Below are positions 7,310 to 13,992 of a stretch of DNA of 64,000 nt, one piece after another (position 1 is the stretch's first letter; every line of letters begins with the position of its first letter). Position numbers and translations under genes: made by a program. The stretch covers positions 5,642,001 to 5,706,000 of the forward strand of contig NZ_CP089312.1 of NCBI RefSeq assembly GCF_021545335.1. The letters are read 5' to 3'. The notes below the pieces were generated by a model. It was not told the DNA's origin. It worked only from the letters and a program-made list of their open reading frames with translations, and made no database searches. The DNA is from Streptomyces sp. GQFP. GTDB lineage: Bacteria; Actinomycetota; Actinomycetes; Streptomycetales; Streptomycetaceae.

Positions 7310-7843
7310 ATGCCGGAGAACGGCCGGGGCTCCGAGGCGCCGGAGAGATCCCAGGCGCCCGAGAGCTTCGAAGCCTTCGCCCGGGCGAGTCAGAGACGGT
7401 TGTTCCGGATCGCGTACCTGCTGTGCGGGGACATGGACACGGCCGGGGACCTGACGCAGACCACGCTCGCCAAGATGTTCCAGAACTGGCGGCGGGCGGG
7501 TGCCGCCGACAACATCGAGGCCTATGCCACGACCGTGCTGACCCGTACCTTCCTGGCCGAGCGGCGGCGCCGGCTGCGGGACCTGCTGGAGCACCGCAGG
7601 TCCGGCTCCCGTCCCGTGCCCGACCACACCGATCTGCGGGTGACCCTGCTGTCGGCGCTGGCCGGGCTGCCGCCCAAGGCCCGGGCCATGGTCGTGCTGC
7701 GGTACTGGGAGGACCAGAGCGTCGAGTCCGTCGCCGAGCTCATGAAGTGCAGCGAGTCCACGGTCAAGAGCCAGTGCTCACGCTCCCTGGGGAAGCTGCG
7801 CGCCCAGCTGGGCGAGGCCCACATCTACACCGCAGGGAGCTGA
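7310..7843 (+). CDS. SigE-family ECF RNA polymerase sigma factor
   Basis: This 177-aa protein has the two-domain ECF layout. Region 2 is at about residues 22-75 (Arg-Leu-Phe-Arg-Ile-Ala-Tyr-Leu-Leu-Cys-Gly-Asp). Region 4 is at about residues 110-165 (Leu-Pro-Pro-Lys-Ala-Arg-Ala-Met-Val-Val-Leu-Arg-Tyr-Trp, then a helix-turn-helix with Ser-Glu-Ser-Thr-Val-Lys-Ser). It would direct RNA polymerase to a small regulon. The ATG at 7310 has AAGGGAG upstream. The gene directly downstream encodes a membrane protein that is probably its anti-sigma or sensor partner. Confidence 0.92.
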   Translation: MPENGRGSEAPERSQAPESFEAFARASQRRLFRIAYLLCGDMDTAGDLTQTTLAKMFQNWRRAGAADNIEAYATTVLTRTFLAERRRRLRDLLEHRRSGSRPVPDHTDLRVTLLSALAGLPPKARAMVVLRYWEDQSVESVAELMKCSESTVKSQCSRSLGKLRAQLGEAHIYTAGS

Positions 7844-7852
7844 GGAACCGTC

Positions 7853-8707
7853 ATGGGAAACGACATGCCTGAAGAGGACCGCCCGAGCGCCCTGCTGGTC
7901 AGGGACGCGATGGAACGTACGGTGGCGGAGCTGCCGTTCCACGACCTGGTGCCCGGCGCGGTCGCCCAGGGCAGGCGCCGCAAAGCGCGTGCCCGGCTCG
8001 CGATCGTCGCCGGGATCGTCTGCGTGGTCGGGGCGGTGGTGCTCGGCTCCGTGACGCTGCCGGTCGGGGGCGGCGGTCGTACGACGGTCCGCCCTGCCGC
8101 GAGCGCCACACCCGAGCCCGAGCCAGAGCCGACGCCGTACCGCACGCCGGTCCACATCGAACCCACGAGCGACGAGGAATCGTCCATGGCCGATCTGCCG
8201 GTCGCCGAACGGGAACGGCGGGAGGAGTTCCAGCAGCGGGCGGCCGTCCTCCTGGACAAGCTGCTGCCGGACGCGGTCGGCCTGATCAGGCCGGTGGACC
8301 TGGAGGTGCGGCGCTACCAGGGCGAGACCGAGGACGGGAAGGTGTTCCCGGTCATCTTCTCCGTACGGCCGTCCGGAGAGGACTCCGGCCCGAAGAGCTG
8401 CCCGTCCGACCCCGGTGCCCTCAAGGGCGGAAGCTGCGAGCAGGCCACGCTGCCCGGTGGCATCAAGGCAACCGCGTACCGCATGATCTCCGACTTGCCG
8501 GAGACCACGGCCACCCTGGTCACCTTCTCCTACGGGGACAGTGACGTCTCACTCACGGTCAACCCGGACGAGGACGCCACCACCTCCGCCCCGGTCACCA
8601 TGGAGAAACTGGTGGCGACGGTCAGCGACCCCCGCTTCCTCGACCTGGTGCGGTACGCGGACGAGAACCCGATGCAGGAGAGGCAGACGTCCATCGCGGG
8701 CGGGTGA
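7853..8707 (+). CDS. Membrane protein paired with the sigma factor (putative anti-sigma)
   Basis: This 284-aa protein begins 9 bp after the sigma-factor stop, so the two are surely co-transcribed. An N-terminal cytoplasmic segment of ~45 residues could bind the sigma factor. A single transmembrane helix follows (about residues 49-68), then a Pro/Glu-rich linker and an extracytoplasmic domain with two Cys (Lys-Ser-Cys-Pro and Gly-Ser-Cys-Glu) that may form a disulfide. No zinc-binding ZAS motif is visible, so the anti-sigma role rests on context only. Confidence 0.8.
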   Translation: MGNDMPEEDRPSALLVRDAMERTVAELPFHDLVPGAVAQGRRRKARARLAIVAGIVCVVGAVVLGSVTLPVGGGGRTTVRPAASATPEPEPEPTPYRTPVHIEPTSDEESSMADLPVAERERREEFQQRAAVLLDKLLPDAVGLIRPVDLEVRRYQGETEDGKVFPVIFSVRPSGEDSGPKSCPSDPGALKGGSCEQATLPGGIKATAYRMISDLPETTATLVTFSYGDSDVSLTVNPDEDATTSAPVTMEKLVATVSDPRFLDLVRYADENPMQERQTSIAGG

Positions 8708-8760
8708 GGGCCGGGGCCGATGCCGGGGGCCACGCTGTCCGTGGGGTGGCCTCCGGCGGC

Positions 8761-9435
8761 TCAGTCGGCGTAGTCCTTGAGTTTCTCGGTGTTGAGGGTG
8801 ACGTTCACGGGGGCGGGGAGTTCGACCACGGCTCCGTACGGGTACGAAGGGTGCTGCTGGTAGGTCCCGTTCTTCGGCTCGCTGTACACGACCAGGGTGT
8901 CGTTGTCGCGGTCGATCAGCAGATAGACCGGGATGCCTGCCTCCGCGTAGCCGCGCACCTTGTCGATGCGGTCTCGTCGGTCGGTGTCGCGGTCGTGGGA
9001 GGTGACTTCCACGACCATGAGGACACCCTCCGGCGAGGCCCAGTTCTTGTCCTCGGCGATGAAGTGATCCAACGGCGCCAACGCGGCGTCCGCCGTGGCG
9101 TTCCCTTTGCGGTAGGCGCCGATCTTGAGGTCCTGTTCGTGGTACATGGCGAGTTCGGGGCGCAGTTGCATGAACAGCCGAATGAGCCACACCACAATGG
9201 CCCTGTGGCGGTTGTCCGGCAACGGCTTGACCTCTAGCTTTCCGTCGATGAGTTCGAGCTTCACGCCCTCGGGAGCCCTACGGGCCAGCTCCTCGAAGTC
9301 CTCGACCTCGATGTGATCGCCCTTGACGTACAGCCGTCCATCGAGGAATTCGAGCTGTACGTTTTCGGGGGCCTTACCGGCCAGCTCTTCGAAGTCCTCT
9401 CGGGACATCTGCGGGCGCCTGGTGCCAAAGGTCAT
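8761..9435 (-). CDS. Uma2-family putative restriction-endonuclease-fold protein
   Basis: This 224-aa member of the Uma2 family (PD-(D/E)XK-like nuclease fold, abundant and unexplained in Streptomyces) shows the acidic core Met-Val-Val-Glu-Val-Thr-Ser and the segment Tyr-Ala-Glu-Ala-Gly-Ile-Pro-Val-Tyr-Leu-Leu-Ile-Asp. The N-terminus carries the same ~27-residue unit twice: Asp-Phe-Glu-Glu-Leu-Ala, Ala-Pro-Glu, Val, Leu-Glu, Asp-Gly, Leu, Val-Lys. That indicates an internal tandem duplication. The ATG at 9435 has AGGAGG 10 nt upstream. A broken paralogue lies just upstream on the same strand. Confidence 0.87.
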   Translation of the reverse strand: MTFGTRRPQMSREDFEELAGKAPENVQLEFLDGRLYVKGDHIEVEDFEELARRAPEGVKLELIDGKLEVKPLPDNRHRAIVVWLIRLFMQLRPELAMYHEQDLKIGAYRKGNATADAALAPLDHFIAEDKNWASPEGVLMVVEVTSHDRDTDRRDRIDKVRGYAEAGIPVYLLIDRDNDTLVVYSEPKNGTYQQHPSYPYGAVVELPAPVNVTLNTEKLKDYAD

Positions 9436-9535
9436 GGTGGACTCGCCTCCTTCCCACCATGGTGCCCCGGCTGTATGCCTCCGGACCGTTGGAGCGGTCA
9501 TACGTGTTGCCTTTCGGGTCGGCCGGGAATCTCGG

Positions 9536-10001
9536 TCATGGCGTGGTGCTCCGCGCCATGTACCTCTTGAGGCTTTCGGTGTTCAACGCGACGTCCACCG
9601 GGGAGGGGAGCTGGACGGTCGTCCCCCAAGGGCACGAGGCGGCGAGTTGGTAGCGACCGTCCTTGGGCTCGCTGAGGATGGTGATGGTGTTCCGGGCTCG
9701 CCCAGTGGCTCCGCCCCAGACGATGGTCCCTCCGTACGAGCGAGGCGTCGGGCAGGTATCGGCCCGCCAGTGAGGTTTCCGTACGCAGGCCGGCGTACGG
9801 AAACAGGTTCCATGCCCTGTCCTCCGCCACGAACTGCCTCAGCAGCGACACCAGGATCTCGCTGTGATCGCCGTCCGGCGGCGGCTTCACCGCCGCCCTG
9901 CCCCGGACGAACTCCAGCCAGACGGTTTCAGGCGCCCCGCGGGCCAGGTCCTCGAAGTCGTCGAGCGGCATCTGCGGAACGCGCGGGTGCGTTCTGGTCA
10001 T
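9536..10001 (-). pseudogene. Broken Uma2-family paralogue
   Basis: From the ATG at 10001 the frame encodes a normal Uma2 N-terminus (Met-Pro-Leu-Asp-Asp-Phe-Glu-Asp-Leu-Ala) up to Tyr-Leu-Pro-Asp-Ala-Ser-Leu-Val-Arg. A different frame then supplies a normal C-terminus (Ser-Glu-Pro-Lys-Asp-Gly-Arg-Tyr-Gln-Leu, ending Leu-Asn-Thr-Glu-Ser-Leu-Lys-Arg-Tyr) to the stop at 9536. The ~70-residue middle that holds the catalytic core of the intact neighbour is gone. The start codon overlaps the upstream stop in ATGA. Confidence 0.82.
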
Positions 10002-10870
10002 GTACGGCTCTCTTCGCGGCGTCGGGACATCTCTGCGCGGATACCGGCCGCGCGGGAGTGGATCGCGGAGGCGGGCAGGGGCGAGGAGGGACGGGGCGGG
10101 GTCTCGCCCCGGCAGGTGCCGCAGATGCCGCCTGGCAGGGCCTCCGCCCGCCCCGGCACCCCGCACTTCGCGCACTCCAGCATCCGCAGCGGCGGCCGTG
10201 CGGCGGTGGGTTGCGGGGGCATCTTGGTGGTGAGGCGTCTGCGGATCAGGGCGGCCGGGTGGTGGACCGGGGTCGGCAGGCCGGCGGTCAGGGCGTGTCG
10301 TACGGATTCCTCGTTCGCGCCTCGCTCGAACCACTCCGCGACCAGCGGGGCCAGCGACGTGCAGTCCGCCTCGGAGAGGGACAGGGTGGGAGTGCTACGG
10401 GTGAGGGCGACGAGCAGGATGAACGCGCGGGAGCGGGTCGGGCGGCCCTGTCCCTCCGGGGACTCCTTCGGTACGTCTCCCCGCGTGAACGTCGCCCACC
10501 AGTCGTCGTCTCGTGCCGTGCGCGTGAACCACGTTCGGGTGATCCAGAGTTGGCTTCCCGTGCCGGTCAGGTGTTCGCGGCCCCGGCGCAGGTGGCCTGC
10601 CTTTTGGAGGTTGTTGAGGGTTGTGCGGAGGGCGCATTGGCCGTACGGGAGGTGCTTGGCCAGCGTCTTTACGCTGACGTCGGCCCCGCTCGGCAACCGG
10701 TCGATGTACGCGGCCACCGCTGCCTCGCGGGGTGGGAGATGCGCGAAGTCGTGGTTCGTGCGGGGGCGTTGGTCGGGGGCGTCGCGTTTGCCGTAACCCG
10801 GATTGGCCATCGGGTGGGGCGGGGTCGCGTGCGCGGGCAGGGCGGCAGCACTAAACTTGGCTTCAGCCAC
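9998..10870 (-). CDS. Winged-helix DNA-binding protein with C-terminal zinc ribbon
   Basis: This 290-aa protein has an N-terminal winged helix at about residues 45-100 (Leu-Pro-Ser-Gly-Ala-Asp-Val-Ser-Val-Lys-Thr-Leu-Ala-Lys) preceded by a flexible tail. It ends with a zinc-ribbon-like motif Cys-Ala-Lys-Cys followed ~14 residues later by Cys-Gly-Thr-Cys. I recognise the layout as a common streptomycete helix-turn-helix family whose targets are unknown. The GTG at 10870 has AAGGAAA 4 nt upstream. The stop overlaps the start of the broken Uma2 gene by 4 bp, so the two were one operon. Confidence 0.78.
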   Translation of the reverse strand: MAEAKFSAAALPAHATPPHPMANPGYGKRDAPDQRPRTNHDFAHLPPREAAVAAYIDRLPSGADVSVKTLAKHLPYGQCALRTTLNNLQKAGHLRRGREHLTGTGSQLWITRTWFTRTARDDDWWATFTRGDVPKESPEGQGRPTRSRAFILLVALTRSTPTLSLSEADCTSLAPLVAEWFERGANEESVRHALTAGLPTPVHHPAALIRRRLTTKMPPQPTAARPPLRMLECAKCGVPGRAEALPGGICGTCRGETPPRPSSPLPASAIHSRAAGIRAEMSRRREESRT

Positions 10871-11103
10871 GGGATTTCCTTTAAGCCATGGATCTCGACG
10901 GTCAGACCTCTGTCAGGTGTTCGCTGCACCTGGCGGGGGTCGTTTTTGTTTGCTGTCCCGGAACGCTAACCCCTCGTGACTCTGCGTGGCAAGCCGAACG
11001 CGTCAAGTCAACACGCGGGGTGGGAGGGCGGGTTGAGGCCCGCCTCCCATTCCTCAGAAAGAGGGCTCGGGGCTCGCCGTTTGAGCTTCGGGGCGGCGGG
11101 AGG

Positions 11104-11310
11104 TCAGGCGTGCTTGAGATTCTCGACGAAGGCTGTCCACGCTTCCGTCCGGAGCGTGAGCTTCGGGCCCTGGGGGTTCTTGGAGTCCCGGATGGGGACG
11201 ATGGCGGGGTGGTCGGCGGCGACTTCGAGGCAGTCGGCGCCGTCGCCCGCGCTGTACGTCGACTTGTACCAGGTGGCCGAACTCAGGTCGTACTCATGGC
11301 TGTTCTTCAT
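11104..11310 (-). CDS. DUF397 small protein
   Basis: This 68-aa protein has the DUF397 signature: Trp-Tyr-Lys-Ser-Thr-Tyr-Ser near the start, Asp-Cys-Leu-Glu-Val-Ala, then Ile-Arg-Asp-Ser-Lys-Asn-Pro-Gln-Gly-Pro. DUF397 proteins are partners of the XRE/DUF5753 regulators encoded next to them. Such pairs are numerous in Streptomyces and some, such as the whiJ and bldB relatives, affect development. The start overlaps the end of the XRE gene by 17 bp, which implies coupled translation. Confidence 0.93.
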   Translation of the reverse strand: MKNSHEYDLSSATWYKSTYSAGDGADCLEVAADHPAIVPIRDSKNPQGPKLTLRTEAWTAFVENLKHA

Positions 11311-12133
11311 TCTCGTAATCCTGCGCCACGGCCTCGATGAGGGCCAGTGAATCCTGAGGCGAAAGTGCCGCCGCCTGGAGGAGGCTGAACGTGAGGCTGT
11401 GACGGGCGATCTTGGCTGGGTCGTCCATCAGCTTCCCCGTGTCCATCCCCTCGATGAAGCAGAGCGGGGGCGCGTCCGCGAACTCCATGAGCTTCAGGGA
11501 GCCACCCATCCCGGCATGTGCTCCGGCGCTGAACGGCAGCACCTGCACGATGATCCGGTGACGGCGTGCCATGTCCGCCACATGGCGAAGAGCCTTCGCC
11601 ATCGTTGCCGCTCCGCCGACCGCCCGGCGGAGCGCTGCTTCGTCCAGGATCCCCCAAAACAAGGGGGTTGTTGGATCGTCGAGGACGTGGGTGCGTTCCA
11701 TGCGGAGCGCCACCAGTTCCTCGATCTCGGACTCCGGGGCCAGCGGCCGGTAAGTGCGGAACAGCGCTGCCGCGTATTCCGGCGTTTGCAGCAGGCCGGG
11801 GATCAGTAGCGGGAGGTAGTGCCTGATCGTCGTCGCGATCGCCTCCGCTTCCGCTGCCTCCGTGAAGTTCTCGGGGTACTTCGACTTGGCGAGAGCGGCG
11901 CAGTTGCGCTCGAAGAAGTCCTTGGTGTCCAGCATTTTGTCGAACTGGACGGCGTACTCGTGCATCATCCGGCGTGTACCGGCCTCCAGTTGGCCGATGA
12001 ACGAACCGCTGACAAAGAGCGGTGAACCCAGTTGCTCCTGGCTCAGCCCCGCCGCCTCTCGGGCGTGGCGCAACTCGGCGCCCAGGAAGGCCCGAGGTGA
12101 GGAGGCCGGGTCGAGGTCCTTCGGTCCTGCCAT
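11294..12133 (-). CDS. XRE-family regulator with DUF5753 domain
   Basis: This 279-aa protein has an N-terminal helix-turn-helix at about residues 17-72 (Leu-Arg-His-Ala-Arg-Glu-Ala-Ala-Gly-Leu-Ser-Gln-Glu-Gln-Leu-Gly). A ~180-residue DUF5753 effector domain follows, with the usual Pro-Gly-Leu-Leu-Gln-Thr and the Leu-Pro-Phe segment. I chose the ATG at 12133 because GAGGGAG lies 5 nt upstream. It forms a two-gene unit with the DUF397 gene and faces away from a pair of small genes that begin 117 bp away, a layout typical of these loci. Confidence 0.92.
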   Translation of the reverse strand: MAGPKDLDPASSPRAFLGAELRHAREAAGLSQEQLGSPLFVSGSFIGQLEAGTRRMMHEYAVQFDKMLDTKDFFERNCAALAKSKYPENFTEAAEAEAIATTIRHYLPLLIPGLLQTPEYAAALFRTYRPLAPESEIEELVALRMERTHVLDDPTTPLFWGILDEAALRRAVGGAATMAKALRHVADMARRHRIIVQVLPFSAGAHAGMGGSLKLMEFADAPPLCFIEGMDTGKLMDDPAKIARHSLTFSLLQAAALSPQDSLALIEAVAQDYENEEQP

Positions 12134-12250
12134 GGCAACTCCCTCTCTCACACATGTGGTTGTTGGGATTCCGGCTCTGGCCAGGTTAGACACCCGACCG
12201 CCACGCTGTGTGGAGAACGCGAACACTCAGAGTGGAGAGGAACGGGCGCG

Positions 12251-12463
12251 ATGGAGCTGCTGTCGACCGAGGACATCGTGGTGCGATTGCGGGCGGCGTT
12301 GAAAGGCGTCGGCGTCGCCCTGCCGTCGCTGGGCGTCGACCCCGTGAGCGGTGCGAGCGATGAGCCCTTCGCGCTGGTGCTCCTCGGGCGCTGCAACGTC
12401 CGTACGGCGACGCGGCTGGCCGCCGTGCTGGAGGGCGTGGCCGCGGGGGACGACGAGACGTGA
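12251..12463 (+). CDS. Small protein, divergent partner of the XRE/DUF397 locus
   Basis: This 70-aa protein of unknown function is predicted mostly helical, with Cys at Gly-Arg-Cys-Asn-Val-Arg-Thr-Ala-Thr-Arg. GGAGAGG precedes the ATG at 12251. It is divergent from the XRE gene and overlaps the next small gene by 4 bp, so the two form an operon. I cannot assign it to a family. Confidence 0.7.
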   Translation: MELLSTEDIVVRLRAALKGVGVALPSLGVDPVSGASDEPFALVLLGRCNVRTATRLAAVLEGVAAGDDET

Positions 12464-12663
12464 GTGACGTGTCGTACGCCCTTGATGTGCGCGACGGGCG
12501 CATCGGCGAGGTCATGGGGCGCGAGGGCGGGTATGTGCAGTTGCGGCCCGTGGGCGGTGGGCGCGAGTGGGACTGTCCGCCGGAGGCGTTGGAGGAGGCG
12601 GCGCCTGGGGATGTGCTGCGGGCGCGGGTGCGGCGGGTGAATCGGGAGGGGCGGTTGCCCTGA
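12460..12663 (+). CDS. Small beta-rich protein of unknown function
   Basis: This 67-aa protein starts at a GTG that overlaps the previous stop as GTGA, so translation is coupled. The composition (Val-Arg-Asp-Gly-Arg-Ile-Gly-Glu-Val-Met, then Tyr-Val-Gln-Leu-Arg-Pro-Val-Gly-Gly) suggests a small beta-barrel of the SH3 or KOW type. It ends about 45 bp before the tail of a secreted-protein gene on the other strand. Confidence 0.68.
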   Translation: MSDVSYALDVRDGRIGEVMGREGGYVQLRPVGGGREWDCPPEALEEAAPGDVLRARVRRVNREGRLP

Positions 12664-12708
12664 GGCGGGCAGCCCGGTCGAGGCCGGGCCGCCCGAGTCA
12701 CTTCGGGG

Positions 12709-13008
12709 TCAGCAGAGGCGGCCGACGTAGTGGGCGCCGTCGATCTTGCTGCTGCTGCCGAGCCAGGTGTCGCCGGGGCCCACGCACTTCTCGTAGTTCG
12801 GGCCGAAGACCTCCACCTCGATGATGATCCGGGAGCCGTCGCCCGTGCAGTGGTTGTAGTACGCGTCGCTGCCCGTCTCGTAGAACCCGCAGGGGTTCGC
12901 GGCGGCGGTGGCCGCCGGTGCGGCGACGGCGAGGAGGAGGGCGCTGGTCATGGGGGTGATGGCGGCGAGGGTGGTGGTCAGGACGCGGCGGACGTTCATG
13001 GCCTTCAC
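12709..13008 (-). CDS. Small secreted protein (DUF6355-like)
   Basis: This 99-aa precursor has a signal peptide to about residue 36, ending Ala-Pro-Ala-Ala-Thr-Ala-Ala-Ala. The mature part of ~63 residues has four Cys (Asn-Pro-Cys-Gly-Phe-Tyr, Asn-His-Cys, Glu-Lys-Cys-Val, and Cys at the C-terminus) that could make two disulfides. The build resembles the DUF6355 family of small actinobacterial secreted proteins, from memory. I chose the GTG at 13008 because AGGAG lies 7 nt upstream; the ATG three codons later has no properly spaced site. Confidence 0.8.
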   Translation of the reverse strand: MKAMNVRRVLTTTLAAITPMTSALLLAVAAPAATAAANPCGFYETGSDAYYNHCTGDGSRIIIEVEVFGPNYEKCVGPGDTWLGSSSKIDGAHYVGRLC

Positions 13009-13120
13009 GGACGGTCTCCTGCGGAAAGTGCGGAATCGGACACCGGCAGCATTGATGATCAACGCGCGGTGGTCCGGCACTTTCCTCGGATGAGGGCCGT
13101 GGTTCACCCGGTCGTGTGGA

Positions 13121-13879
13121 TCAAGGTTTGAGTACGGGGATCCTGGCGTGCGTCTCCTGGAGCATGTTCCGCATCGCCATGCGGAAGATCTCGGCCTCGT
13201 GGTCGCCGAGGAAGTCGGTGTGGCCGAACACCTGGAGGATGACCAGGCCGTGCAGGTGTCCCCACGCGCTGAGGAAGAGGGCGGTCGCGGCTGGTGGGAT
13301 GGCTGTTTCCGTGCTGTCCGGCGGCATCTGTGCCAGGTGCGCGCGGAGCGCCGGTGAGAGCGGGGGGACGTCCGCCGCGGCGAGCTGTTCCGTGGTGAAT
13401 CCGCCGAACAGTTCGCGCTGGAAGGTCGCGGCCATCCGGCGGACCGCCTGGGTGGTCGGGCCGTCCTGGGGGGCTTCGTAGTACCGCAACGGCGTTCCGT
13501 AGAGGAGCTGGAACCGCTCGGGGTTGTCGAGGGCCCAGCGGCGGTAGCCCTCGGCCGCGACCACCGTGCCCGGTAGCGGTGAGCCGTCCGGCTCGGTCCC
13601 TCCGGTGTCGACGGCGGTCTGTACGGCGTCGGCCAGGTCGTCGTACGCCTTGGTGATCAGCGCCGTGACCAGGGCGTCCCGGCTCGGGAAGTAGTGGTAG
13701 AGCGCCTGCACGGTCATGCCCAGGCTCCGGGCGACCGCGCGCAGGGAGAGCGCGTGCGGGCCGTGCTCGGTGAGGTGGACCTCGGCGGCGTCCAGGATCT
13801 CCCGGGCTGCGGCGGCCCGGCGTCGCTCCCGCAGGGAGGGAGGAGCCGGTGGGTTGTGTGCGGGATTGTGTGCGGGCAT
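13121..13879 (-). CDS. TetR-family repressor, probably of the MMPL transporter
   Basis: This 252-aa protein has the N-terminal TetR helix-turn-helix at residues ~20-65, with Leu-Ser-Leu-Arg-Ala-Val-Ala-Arg-Ser-Leu-Gly-Met and then Tyr-His-Tyr-Phe-Pro-Ser-Arg-Asp-Ala-Leu. The ligand domain resembles TetR_C_13. It is divergent from the MMPL gene with a 113-bp gap, the standard arrangement for a repressor that controls itself and an efflux or export gene. The ligand cannot be told. Confidence 0.92.
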   Translation of the reverse strand: MPAHNPAHNPPAPPSLRERRRAAAAREILDAAEVHLTEHGPHALSLRAVARSLGMTVQALYHYFPSRDALVTALITKAYDDLADAVQTAVDTGGTEPDGSPLPGTVVAAEGYRRWALDNPERFQLLYGTPLRYYEAPQDGPTTQAVRRMAATFQRELFGGFTTEQLAAADVPPLSPALRAHLAQMPPDSTETAIPPAATALFLSAWGHLHGLVILQVFGHTDFLGDHEAEIFRMAMRNMLQETHARIPVLKP

Positions 13880-13884
13880 GAAGA

Positions 13885-13905
13885 AAATCTAACACTGCCA
13901 AATCT
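13885..13905. promoter_or_regulatory. Direct repeat in the tetR–mmpL gap
   Basis: AAATCT occurs at 13885-13890 and again at 13900-13905, 15 bp apart, 6 bp from the tetR start codon. It could form part of the repressor's binding site. No clean palindrome is present, so confidence is low. Confidence 0.25.
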
Positions 13906-13992
13906 TTTTGCCTCCCGCTAACTTCGTTCGTGGCGCGCCAGTCAACTCCCTTCCCTCGCTCTCAACTCCCTTCCTGTCAAAGGAGAACGGTC

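Noticed and set aside
5529..7454. 641-codon plus-strand frame overlapping the tannase-like gene
   Set aside because: It runs out of phase with the signal peptide and Ser motif frame and is mostly Arg/Gly/Pro.
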